A stretch of DNA of 64,000 nt from Neurospora tetraspora (Eukaryota; Ascomycota; Sordariomycetes; Sordariales; Sordariaceae): positions 930,001-994,000 of the forward strand of contig NW_026944384.1 of NCBI RefSeq assembly GCF_033439725.1, in the 5' to 3' direction. Under the pieces are notes generated by a model. That model did not search any database and was not told the origin of the DNA. It was given only the letters and a program-made list of their open reading frames with translations. Below are positions 11,248-23,000 of this stretch, one piece after another (positions within the stretch are counted from its first letter, which is position 1; every line of letters begins with the position of its first letter). The translations under genes and the position numbers were made by a program.

Positions 11248-11529
11248 ATGAAGTCCTGCCTCCCGCTCCTCACCCTCCTCTCAGCATCTCTGCTCCTCCT
11301 ACCTCAAGGAGTCTCCGGCGCAGAGGCGTTGGCACCCAAAGACAATTACCCCAAGCCTCCCAGCCTCCAGTACCTCTACACCGTCAACATCACCGGCGGA
11401 GAAACCTACAACATCGGCAACGGTCCAAACGGCCTTCGCCTTGTCGTGCCCATCTTGAACGGAACCTTTTCCGGTCCCAAGCTTAAGGGTTGGTTGCTTT
11501 TACCCATCCAACTCTCCTCTTCCCCTTGA
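11248..11529 (+). CDS. Truncated secreted DUF3237-like ORF
   Basis: From ATG 11248 the frame gives 93 residues. It opens with a clear signal peptide: a Leu-rich core with SASLLLLPQGVSG, and cleavage likely near GVSGAEA. The following segment, LYTVNITGGETYNIGNGPNGLRLVVPILNGTFSGPKLKG, is shown here only by its parts VNITGGETYNIG, GLRLVVPILNGTFSGPKLKG. These look like the first third of a DUF3237 (UPF0311) barrel, which normally runs to about 150 residues. After KLKG the frame becomes WLLLPIQLSSSP and stops. Downstream there is a good donor/acceptor pair (gtgagt at 11615, branch gctaac, acceptor tag at about 11680), but no splice combination I tried restored the family's next strands. It may be a decayed gene, a short secreted protein, or a gene whose later exons I failed to join. 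Confidence 0.5.
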   Translation: MKSCLPLLTLLSASLLLLPQGVSGAEALAPKDNYPKPPSLQYLYTVNITGGETYNIGNGPNGLRLVVPILNGTFSGPKLKGWLLLPIQLSSSP

Positions 11530-11978
11530 ACATTCTGCTCTTCTATCTCCCCTTGTTGCTGTTGGTGTGCTGAAACTGGTGAGCACGGGGGGGTTGACTA
11601 TTGATACTTGGCAGGTGAGTTTTGTTTTTTGGTTGATGTTGGGTGATACTAATGATGTTGAGCTAACGAGGAGGTAGATGGTGCCAAATTGAAGGGGTGT
11701 CGAGTTCCGATTGTCCGGATGATAGGGGGAATGGGTTGGCCGCGCCGGGAGGAGTTGACGAAACTACATGTACCTGGGGAGATGAACGAGATAATCTAGA
11801 TGGCGACTGGAACGAAGAAACGGGTAGAGGTACCCAGCTCACACAAGGACGCTTGTACATAGCATATCGAACTTGGAATATTAACGAGAACTCTCAGTCC
11901 TCCTACCTTGCGGTACCTGAGCGTCTGGTAGCCATGTGCACATGGGTCACTGTGTGCATCATCACTTCATTGATGTGT

Positions 11979-13633
11979 TCAGTACCAGAAAGCGGGAATG
12001 GCGGACGGATGCATAGAGGTACGTACAACAACAAACATAGATGTGTTGATACACAAACAACAGAACGAACTGATAAAAACATATGGAACAATAAACGCAC
12101 AAAGGGGGAAAAAGCCTTTTGTTTTGGCTAGAATAACAACACTCTTCCTGATCCTAATAGTCGCCTCAAAAGGCGGGATCCGTTTCTGCCCAATCCACTC
12201 ATTCCTCGGCCTCTTCCCCGGCGTGACCTCAATATCATAATTCAACACCGCATACGCCAATATCAGCTTTAGCTCGTTCGCCGCAAAGAACCGTCCGGGG
12301 CACGCATTCCTCCCATGCCCAAAGGCGAGACACTCGCAACTGGTAGTAGGAAAGGACTTGTTCGCCCGCTCAACATACTCCACACTGTCCTCCCTCCTCT
12401 GCTCCGCGAATCTAAACGGCCTGAACGTCTCCGCGTCTTCGTACACCTCGTCGTCGTGCATCACCGTAAAGCCCGGAACGCACACCGTGGCTCCATAGGG
12501 AATCTTGACGCCAGAAGGAGTTATGATTTCTTCCTTCGCCGTCACGTTGCGGGTTAGACCGACGCTCACGGGCGAGTTCAGCTGCTGTGACTCGCGCAGG
12601 ACGCTGTCGACTTTGACCATCTGGGCTAGGGCGCGTTTGTTCCACTCGCCGCCGTGTTCGGCGAGGACAGACTGGACTTCGTCCCGGAGCGCATCGATGT
12701 ACTTTTGCTTTGGGGCGGCCAGATCTAGGAGTGCGTGGGTGATGGCAAAGGAAGTGGTGTGCAAGGCCGCAAAGTCGAGAATCATGACCCGGACAGTGAG
12801 AGTGGTCGGCGACCAGAGGTAGGGATCACCCATTTGTTTGGCTTGCCTTATTGACCACTGGAGGGAATCGTTCGGTTCGGGGTCCATGGGCTTGTGACCA
12901 TCCCGATCCCGTTGGCGCGCCTCATCGGCTGCAAGTCGTCGCTGGATCTCGGGTAGCATTAACTTCTCCATCTTGTGCGCGTAAAGACAGATCGGGATGG
13001 TTGCGAAGAACACCGCAAGCGGACGTAGGGGTTCCCAAACGAATCTGAGAATCGTCGCCGTCAAAGGAACAGCTTGGGCATATGCCATGGCAGTATCGAG
13101 GAATTCCAGGTTCCGAAAAAACGGTTTTCCGACAAGCACGCAGTTGGTGGCCGGGCCGATGATGCGCTGACTAGTTTCGTAGACACATACTTTCTTGTAT
13201 TCGGTGCCACTGCCCCAGTTCTTTGAGATGAGTAGGTACGTTGTGTATTGCGTTATGAACAATGTCTGTCTTGGTGACGGTACCTTAAGATTGAGTTCAA
13301 GATTGTCGACAGTATGAGCGTGCATACTGAGGCATTTTCAGGTTGATCGACGACGAACTGTGTCTCTGACCGGGGCAGCAATAATACATTGGAGCCGATG
13401 AAGGGTAGTATGACTGTCTTGTTCTTGTGTTTCCGTTCCGTCTCTCGGAGGGCTTTTTCGAAGTCCCGTAGTGTCCGCCAACGGGCTCGGTGTAAGGGAA
13501 ACCAGTCACCGTCCTTTCCGCATTCGGGAGGGAGGTTGGATGGCTTCAGAAACAGATGGTGAAGGATGAATCCGAGAATCAACACGGCCGGCGCCAAGTA
13601 GGCAGGCCGAGCAAGGAGCTCAAGCAAAGCCAT
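11979..13633 (-). CDS. Cytochrome P450 (ent-kaurene oxidase-like clan), possibly decaying
   Basis: Exons 13633-13328 and 13283-11979 give 536 residues. The N-terminus has a membrane anchor (YLAPAVLILGFILHHLFL). The I-helix region reads DFAALHTTSF, the K-helix ExxR motif is LRESQQL, the PERF-type motif is ETFRPFRF, and the haem loop FGHGRNACPGRFFA is canonical with its Cys ligand. These mark an ER-anchored monooxygenase of the fungal CYP group that includes ent-kaurene oxidase-like enzymes. Two oddities stand out. The stretch between DQPENAS and WGSGTEYKK has room for only about 34 codons where relatives have about 60, so part of the B-C region is missing; the in-frame join uses an intron of only 44 bp. 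After the usual C-terminus (FEATIRIRK) the frame reads on for about 50 hydrophobic residues. The gene may be non-functional. It converges on the DUF3237-like ORF. Confidence 0.72.
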
Positions 13634-15386
13634 GGTGGTGCCTGGATGTGGTGGTAGCAATTGACTGCGGTTGGTTTCAAGGTGAAATAGACTGCTTACC
13701 ATGGTGGTTCGGTACGGCTGCTGTCTTGTAGATGCCTGTCCGATGATCGCGAAGCCCTGGCCAGGAAACACTATACATACATATCTTCGTTGTAGCCGAG
13801 CATCGTCGGCCGAGTCGATAGAGGTATCTCAGCGTCCGACGGCAACATCATAGCCCTTTTCGGTCTTGAAATTTGGTCGGGGTGGTCTCGGACATGACCG
13901 CCATGGAAGGTAGACAGATTGGCAGCGAGTGTTGACGGCGGCCAGGTTGATCCCATTGCAAGGTGAGGGTGAGTATGTGTCGCGGGCATCACCAAGCACT
14001 CTTCTTACGAGTTGCAACGGGGGGAGTCTTCAGGTCGTCGCCAACCCCTCAACCTGAACGCTCTTTCCTTTCCGTAAGTACCTCAATCATGCCCGCACGG
14101 CCCGCACGGGTACCAACATTTCGGTTTCGGTGCCTGCATGTCTCTCGTGCGGTGCGCGACCACGGCAGCGCATGGCAAAAAGTTTGACACCTAAACTAGG
14201 ACACCGCAGAACTCGGCATCATGTCGTGAACAGTTCATTCCAGGAGGAGTGAAAAGAGAGGTGGGAGCGGGCGTGGGAAGAAATAGATCTCAACTTTAGG
14301 TGCCTCGCACGAACAGAACACTCCGATGCTATTCCAGCTCCTTGGCACCGGGAACGGACAGACAGGTCGAACCAACCGACGGTCTCATTTCTTTGGTTCC
14401 TCTTGTCCAGGATCTGCTGAGATGCCCCTGTTCTGTTAGAGTGCTAAATACTTTTGGCGGTTGGCGGTTGGCGGTTGGCAAACACGATTGTAGCAGCCTG
14501 AGACTTGAGCAGTGAACTATAAAGTCTTCACCACAGAGTCATCGATGACCCACAGACAACATGCCATGGCTTCAGCTCAGCTTCGCCTCCTCACTACCTA
14601 CCACGGATTTTTGAGATTAATTGACATCTCACCTATCAGCCCTGTTACCTCGTCCGTTGTCGCTTATCATTCATCCTTAGATGCTCTGCCCCCTAAGGTA
14701 GTTGCTACCTAGTTGCTGCTAGATAAGACTGTATGTGGCTCACCACCTAGCATCGTCGATCATGTCTCTCGAGACTGGGACTTCCTGGACTCAAAAAGAT
14801 GCCGAACATGAGCCAACCCACTGCACGAACGCGTGCGGTTGGCGAGTGACGTACTCCAAGACTGCAAACGTGCTCCGAGCACTGACGTGCGCATATGTAG
14901 AGGTACCTTCAATCATCTGATGTCCTGAGAAGCTCCGGAGCCCCTCAAAACCTTCTTTGGACCCCCATCGATCCCGTCCCTTGGCACCTCCACAATAACC
15001 AAGAAGTGCGAGTAGAACGCGCGTTATGATATGTGATATGTAGATATAGATAGTGGTATATATCCAAGAAGTAATTTTGATCTATCCAACAGGAGATCTT
15101 AGGGATTCCATCCATAACAATCATGATATAACCCTCCCCAATGCCGCCGCCCAATATTAATCCGTAGGTATATAAACATGTACAGGGCATGGTACAGACG
15201 ACCTCCCAGTCATAAACAGGCCGAGTCGTTTCGATGAACATTTACAATATGTTCAGTCCCATCCCATCTCAAATGTTCATGTAATCCGTCCCATTCCGTG
15301 TCCCATCATATCATACCTCCCATCATGACAAAACCCAAAGGCGTAAACAGTAAAGAGAGTCCAAACAGCATGTGTTGTGGACACTT
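13634..15386. other. Intergenic region between P450 and MFS permease
   Basis: No convincing gene. It contains the P450 promoter side and the 3' flank of the permease. A 7-bp tandem repeat (ttggcgg, about four copies) lies at 14454-14481. Short overlapping frames are not supported by composition. Confidence 0.4.
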
Positions 15387-17056
15387 CTATACAGTGTAGC
15401 GGAAGAAGGTGGCATTGTCACCCTTCTCGCGCTCCGCAATCCTCTCCTCCTCGGTGTACTCGCTTGGGGGCTTGTACTCGCGGTCACGGCGAGCGTTCTC
15501 GCGCCTGAGGTAGATGGTCATGAAGGCGGACAGGACGAAAGCCATGACCTGGCAGCCGAGAAGGGTGCCAAAGCCCTGGTAGTAGTGGGGCGACTGCTTG
15601 GAGAGGAAGAGATAGGAGGAGACGACACCGCCCAGGTTGCCGAAACCGACGTGCATGGCGATACCGACACCGCGCTTGAGCGAGCCACCAATGTTGTTAC
15701 CGTTCCATGCCACACCCTGGGGAACGTTGGGGTAGATACCCGAAGCGAGGAAGAAGCAGCCGAGGTAGCGGACACCGGGGGTCCTGGTAGCCATCAACAT
15801 GATCAAGCCAATGATACTGCTCAGTTGTTAGCAAGTGTTCCAAAGATGGATAGAAGAAAATACGTACGCCATGCCCATGAAGAACATCATGAAGATACCA
15901 CGCTGCTTGAGCCTATCGGCAAACCAACCGGCGCTAATGCAGAAGAGGCAGGCTACCACATAAGGCGGGACGGTCAAGAGCTGACTCTGCTCGGGGGTGA
16001 AGGTACCGATGCTGTTGATGATGGTGGGGACGAAGAGCGAGTATGAGTACAAGCCAGTGTAAACGCCAATGGTGATGAACATGTGGACCCAGATCTTCCA
16101 GTCCTTGAGGGCAGCAAAGAAGTACTTGATGTCGAACTCATCGGCAAGGGAAGAACGATCGCGCTTCAGACGGGCGGCGATCTCCTCGCGCTCCTCAGGC
16201 TCGAGGAACTTGGCAGTCTGAGGGTAGTCGTACATGGCGAAGAAGGCAATGATGGCTGGAAGGAATCATCAGAAAACGAACCGTGTGAAAAGGCAAGACG
16301 GGTGAACATACCAATAACGAAAGTCAGGATACCCTCCAAGATGAAGAGCCAGCGCCATCCATTGTAGCCACCGACACCCTTCATCTCCAGAATACCACGA
16401 GCCAGAAGACCACCGAAAGCACCGGCCGCGGTAGCAGCGGAGAAGAAAATGGCCATGCGGAAACCGCACTCGTGACGCCTGTACCACATTGTGATGCTTG
16501 AATACTGTAAGTAACTGTGATTTAACGACAAGCAGAAAGGAGATACGTACTAGTAGGTGATACCAGGGAAGAGACCTCCCTCAGCAAGACCCAAGCAAGA
16601 CCGCACTGCCATCAAGCCATGGTAATTCGTGACAACGCCCATAAGGGTGCAGCAGATACCCCACGCAACCATGATGGATGGGATCCAGATGGATGGCCGG
16701 AAGCGCTTCATGGCCATGTTGGAGGGGACCTCAGCGAGGACGTAGAAGGGGAAGAAGATACCAAGCGCATCGTTGTACTTGAGGCCGGTGAGCTTCAAGT
16801 CCTGCGTAAGGCGCTCGAGCTTGGCATTGCCAATATTTGTACGGTCGAGGAAGGATAGAAGGTATAGCAAGGCGAGAAAGGGGAGCAGCCTGCTGTCTAT
16901 TTTGCGGAGCAGCTTCTTGGTCCTTTGCTCATCCCAGCCGGCACTTTCCAGAGCGACATTCTCAATGTACTCGGGAAGGGGAGCCTTCTCATTGTTGACG
17001 CTGGAGCTTTCAGTCGTCGGGACGTCCCGTACGGGTGCGTCGTGGTCGGCAGCCAT
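15387..17056 (-). CDS. MFS permease, allantoate/Dal5-type anion:cation symporter, 4 exons
   Basis: Exons 17056-16551, 16496-16312, 16255-15868 and 15816-15387 join in frame to 502 residues. Introns are 54, 56 and 51 bp with GTACGT/GTATGT donors. The N-terminal cytosolic stretch ends in RKIDSRLLPFLALLYLLSFLDRTNIGNAK, of which RLLPFLALLYLLSFLDRTN is the first membrane helix and signature of the anion:cation symporter (ACS) family that includes Dal5, Tna1 and Vht1. Later segments FRPSIWIPSIMVAWGI, RSCLGLAEGGLFPGITYY and WRWLFILEGILTFVIG are the conserved ACS helices and loops. The C-terminal cytosolic tail is acidic and basic (YTEEERIAEREKGD). It acts as a proton-coupled plasma-membrane importer of small organic anions such as allantoate, nicotinate or tricarboxylates; the substrate is not decided by sequence. 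The length matches the family's usual 480-530 residues. Confidence 0.92.
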
Positions 17057-20000
17057 TGTGGCGACTGTGAGGATGTTCGATCTACCTATGAGGTGCGGAT
17101 AGGTATCGAAGTGGAGGACGGCTGGGTTGGTACGAAGGTGCCGGTCGTCTGGGGATAACTGAATGGAACGGGCCGCCGATTCCCTGGAGAGAAGAAAGAG
17201 AACACACACAGAAAGGGGTCATGATGAGGATGCTCCGGTCCTTATAGTCGGGGAAGACAAACTTGAGGCTGGAGGTCTTTCATCCGCAGGGCCGGACACC
17301 CAAGCACATGGAAAATAGGAACAAGAGTACGAGGGTACCTTGTAAGTGGTTGAAGGGGGGTACAGCAGAACACCATGTCGTGGCTAATGGGTGCTACACT
17401 AAGCAGTACATGTACATGGTAAGCAAGCGTGGACAAGACATTGCTCCAGTACCAGTGAGGTAGGGTATGCGAATGCTGGATGATCCTGGCAGCATGGCTT
17501 CCCCATGGTTTCCTGTAGCTTGGCCCAGGCCCCCTGGCTCCTTTTCATGTCAACATGGGAGGTTTCAGTCCACTGAGACCAGCAGGCGGAGCATGTCTCT
17601 GATCTGAGGGAACACAAGCGTTACCGTACTCTGGCAACTCTTTTGATTCCCTAGAAAACAGAGGAGAGGAGCGTACAGATTACCGTCACTTACACCGACT
17701 CCTGACCAAGGCCCGTTTTGCCGAGAAGTGTCGTCGGCAGCGTTCCGGAAGCGGTTCCGTACACTATCCAACATGCGTGCTCGCCAAACACGGGTAAGTA
17801 ATCACTTTGGGAGTGTGGAAAAAAAAGGGGTGAGAAGCGGGACGTTGGTTGAGGCCGAATATGCGTGTTTGCCAGAGACCGGGCAACTTTCCCAGGTACC
17901 GTACTCTGTTCTGATAAGCCAGCTGCACTTGTGTTTGGCTCACTGATCCCATCCGGATGGAATGGTCCATCTTTCCACCACGAAGCGAACGGTATGGGGT
18001 ATTATTGTTATAATATCCAGCCATTTAAGGATGATGTAAGACGGCCTCTGAGTGGTGGACAGTCTGACCGGGGGGTATGGTACTACCTTTGGCTGGGCCT
18101 CACTACTGTAGGGGGGAAAAGAGACTTGTTGACCTGGGGAAGGTGGAAAGGTCAACGACAACAGCAGGGGATTTGCGACTCCTTTGGTTGGACTGGTCCC
18201 GCCAACCTAATTCCAGCCGCGGCCGCCAAGACGGCTTGGCTGCAGGGTTCGAGTAGCATCGAGGAGCCTTCGTCTTGCTCGTTAGACTCGTTTTAACTCG
18301 TTTATTCTTGGGCTTGCGCTCGGACTAACCTTAAGTGCACTTCTGCTTGCAGCTGGACCGCATCTAGACCACCCCCTCTTGCAGCCATCAACCACCACCC
18401 ATTCCAGCAATTGCGGCCGTCGTCCCTTGTTCCTCGACCGGCATATCGACCCTTTTGGTGAGGCACAGTCCACTTGCAACTTGGGCTCGGCGAAACACCA
18501 ACAACCTGGATCTGATATTTCGTCCGTCTTGGCTGATATACTATTGGACGGGATCGAAGCCGTGGTGAACGAAGAGGGCAGGAGGGAAACTCTGGACATG
18601 TCCTGTTGTCCCTCTCTCTCACTCGCTGCCTTCCTCCCACCCAGACCCCCCTCCTGCAGAGTGGAAATGGGCCTGGCATCCCACGATGTCCCGCGATACC
18701 CAGAACGCCCAGTACGCCCAAATCTCGAGGAATCTTCCCCCGCACGTGGCGACGACCACAAACGGCGTTCCGGAAGGAGGCTTCGGGCGGAAGGATATAT
18801 GGGAGGTATTTGGGAATGCATGATGCACCACGTCTTTGTCGAAACGAGTTTGAAGCTTGATTTTCGCGAGACTGAAGGCGGGCACCTTGTGGGAGGTGGT
18901 GTCAACCTGAGTGCCAGTGGTGCTTGGGGGTATGTGAATCTGACCATGGTCGTGCGTCCGCCGACGGCGTAGACAAAGGGTTGTGCGGGATCGGCAGTCA
19001 TGACAGTGAGGATAGTGAAAGTTGAAAGCAGCGGCAGGCAGGTCGTCGTCGTGAATGGGTCGTCTATGCTTGGCTTTTTTGCGCAAACGGAAGCGCCAGT
19101 TGAAGCCTCTCGAGGCATTGTTGGGGAAATGCATGCAGGCGGCGGCGGGTTTCCATTGCTGAGGCTCTCCCAATCTCCCAGATCGCAGGCAAACGACAAG
19201 GAACAACGAGGCCAGCACTCAAGCACCCGACCAGGCCAACATTGTTTCCTTTGTGCTGGGCCTATAGAGCCTAGTTAGCACTTCGTATCGTACCCCGGGT
19301 CAAGGGAATTTGCTGAATCGATGTTCCGAAAATGGCAACATCCACGACCTGGCTGGGGCCCTGCTTGGGTTGGGTATCACGATGTCGATTGACGACCTGG
19401 CAGGCATCGAAAAGAGAAAAGGGCCATCAACCCGAATTGGGCAAAGCAGGAGAACGCCACTTTGTCGTACGAAGGATGAGCTGAACGAAAAGCGACGAAA
19501 AATGAGAAGTCACTCACTGTCCGCCAAGTGGTTTGCTTGGAACGAAAGAAATTGAAGACGCCGCTCAAAGCAGTCAGATGGGCGTTGATGGATTGATTGT
19601 TGCCATGATGGTTGGATTGGGTCAATGGAGTGCAGTCTGCGCGGGGAGGGCACAAGTGCAGATTGGAAAATCCGAGCATCCAATGCATGAAACTTCAACG
19701 CAGACCGCCCGCTGCTGTCAGCCGGCAAGTGGAAGTCAGGGCTGGAAGACGCGGAGGTGAGGAAAGAGAGACCAGACATCAGCACCCGTGGTTGACCAAA
19801 GCCTTTGAAAATTACGCCGTCACAATTTCATCAAGGTAAGGAAGGAACGAAAGATTGATGTCGCTCAGACCCATATTTTGGTTTTGTGTGACCTTTCACG
19901 GATCACGGCGGGCGGACGCACCTGCCCTGTCTGTGAATTTGAGAATTTGCAAAGTGGCACTGATGGATACCTCTTTCCTAGGTTGATATCCCGTTGATAT

Positions 20001-23000
20001 GATATCCAATCTCCCACATTTTGTCCAAACCCCAACCTGGAGATTGTGAGATAGTTCTTGCCATTATCAAGATACGAGTAAAACACGTACATACAAGCAA
20101 CTTTGATCACCATGTAATTATCCAATATGGGCAATATGGGGAGAGAAGGCGTCGGCAGTTCTGAAAGCCACACAAAAAGACACAAACTGATTGTGTGTAG
20201 TGTATGGAACTTGTGCAAACGACAAGGGGACACTCAAGAGCCTCCATCGGTCATGTGAACAATCAATCAATAGTCGAAGACAGCTCAGCTGGAAAAGAAG
20301 AGTCGACGTTCATTCAAAGTTACCCCGGATTTGCATCGCTGGTGGAAACAGTGGAAACCCCCCCCCCCCCCCGGATTCTCCTCTTTTTACAGTGGACCTC
20401 AGGCCCATCACCATCCCCGCACCGGCGCCCAATGCCCTTGGCCATTTCGCTTCTCGACTCCACCAATCGCAACGCCTCCAGTTTCAATGCTTCTCTGCTT
20501 CTATCCCATCTCGCTCCGCTTTCCTCCATCTTCTCCACGCTTTTCTTGAGGCATTCGTGGCCTTCAGGCAAGTCAAGCTTCTCACCAAAAGACCCAAACA
20601 TGCCAAGCTTCGTCCATCACCTCCATTCTCCTCCTCTTGCTCTCCATCTCGACTCCATCTCGACTCCATCTCGACTCCATCTGATTCCATCGACGACTCT
20701 ATTTTCCCCAGATCATCGTCTCGAGCTGATTCTCTAGTTCTGCCCTAGCCACGTCTAGATCAATCCATGATCAGGTATCCATCGGCCATTCATCTCTCTC
20801 CGCACTCTGATCCAACTCTCCAACTGAACTCCAACCAGCCAAGCTTCTTGTTCATGCTTCGCTCCAACGGAGGCTTTTCCTCTTTTCGTTCAGACAACAC
20901 TAGAATCGCCTTGGCTTCCACAGGCAAGTCTTACAATTACACCCCCCTCGGCACCTGGATTACGTGGATTACTTGGGAACTTCAAAAAGACCTGGGAACT
21001 GTGAAAGCCAAGAGCTTGAAAACCCCCACATCCCGCCAAGATGCCACCAATGTCACCACGACCTCAGACTTACCGCGTACTACCAGCAGGCACTTCGTTG
21101 ACCGTTGCTCCTCGGCGGCGGTGACCCCTTTTACAGAGGTGACTTGTTGGAGACTTCTCTCCCCGCCATCTCCCAAGATATCAAACACGTCAGCATTATT
21201 CCTCCAAGCCGCTTCTCAACCACATTGCAGCAGGCTTGGCCTACGATGGGATCCAGTTATGATAGCGAGATCAATCCGCCCGTCCGAAGTGATGGCTTCA
21301 TCATGGCACGATACCCAACGGAGCCAGCCCAAATGAGTTTGCATTGCACATCGGTGTGTATACCTTGCCACGCTGAGTCCACGGTCTTTTAGCGGGACCC
21401 GGCAGTCCAGTGAATGGCATGAAAGGATGGATGCAGCCATGTGGATCGCCGGGTTGTCTTTCTCTTTCAAGCTCCCAAGCCCGGTTTCCCCAGATTCCAT
21501 AAGTTCCCCCCCAGGCTCACCAGGCTATCATCACATTGACGATCGGAGCAGCCGAGTTCACATGATCACATCTCGGCAATCTTGCCACGAGGCATCTGCG
21601 AACCGCCGCAAGGATCTGGGTCGATGGCGCATCGTATCGAACTGGAAGACATACGCTATCATCTCATCCTGTTCCTTCTGCTGTCAACCTGGCATGACAG
21701 CATGGCACCCATCTTGGGGGGTTTTGACAGGATTGACAGGGGCGGGGTTGCGGATAACGACCGCGAGTGCGGCATCGAGTTTTGACGGTTTGCCGAAACA
21801 GATTGTCAAACCCATCAAACAGCTGTCGTCGAACTGAGACCGCATTGTGCTTCTGCTCCTGCCCTTTGGTTTGGTCATGACGTATCCGGACGGGCCGTGG
21901 CATAATGGCATGTTGCAGATCTCTGCCATTCCTCTTTTCTGATCGAGTGAAAACCGCTTTTCGCAGACAAGCGATAGGTTGCCTTTGGATTAACTCACCC
22001 AGGTGAGGCGCTGAGGTGATACCTCTTGACTCGGACCCTTCAAGACAGCTTACTTGTCTGTCCTATCTGGTCAAGTACAAAACACAAAAGGGTTCGTTCC
22101 AATTTCGATTTGTTGGGACGGCAGGCTTGCTCAAGATGTTTCGGACCATCCCGTCTCACGCAGCAATCAGCCCTTCGTGCAACACATGAAACGAGGTGTT
22201 CAAGACCAGCATGTCCATCTTGTCGCTGTCGGTCTTGGAAAGCGATGCTTGGGACCGAGATCTTTACTCCGAATAACCGGGCATCCAACCGGTTGCATAC
22301 TTGACAGATGTCAGATATGATGATCGAGTTTCTGTACGGAGCCGAGAAGAGGTCGATGGCGGGCTTGCAGAACATTTGGATGGTCGGTCCAGTCGTACCT
22401 GTGTTCCATCTAAGCTGTTGCCCGTTCTCGCTGCCCGTCAAAAAATCCCAACCACTAGGGGGGGTAATACCTGTGTTGCAACGAATACCACACTTGAATC
22501 CATGACTCTGACAATCGACATGGTACCTCTAGACATGGGAAAGGCCGCACAAGAAACACAAGAAACACAACAAGGGATCTGCGTGGCCGCGACCCGTACG
22601 AAAAGTTGTCGTTGCCTGTGCTACATAACACCAAGGCCCAAGGGTACAGAGCACTCACTCACCAAACCCTGGCGGCCGGATATCCTTCCAAGGCTTCCAG
22701 GACTCTGGATAAATGAAGTAGCGCCTTGCGTCTCGCAGATGGTGTTACAGCCTACTACTAGGCTAGGGTCGAGCGTTTTCTAGCCTGCCTTCCATGCCTC
22801 ACTTCAGACCCGAGAGGAAGGATAGGCCAGCGGCACCAGCGTTCTGTCGCATCTGTCGCATAAAGTGGTTGCAATGAGCAGTCCGCCAGTCCGACTGATG
22901 AACCAATGCCAGGCGGGCGCCGAGTATTTTACCACGTGTGTGGTTACGATGGTTAATTGCTTGCGCGTCTGCGCCGCTCCATCGATGAATCTTACCATTG

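Noticed and set aside
11248-17056. A possible secondary-metabolite cluster (secreted ORF, P450, MFS permease)
   Set aside because: No polyketide synthase, peptide synthetase, terpene cyclase or cluster regulator is nearby; the permease is of the Dal5 nutrient type, and the P450 and DUF3237-like ORF look impaired.
18282-19226. 314-codon open frame on the minus strand
   Set aside because: It overlaps a 197-codon frame on the plus strand, has random-looking composition and no domain or splice pattern; chance open frames of this size occur in GC-rich DNA.
20191-20748. Plus-strand frames of 185 and 177 codons around the poly-C run
   Set aside because: Ser/Pro-rich translations arise from CT-rich leader-like DNA and tandem repeats; two frames are open at once, which indicates low complexity rather than coding.
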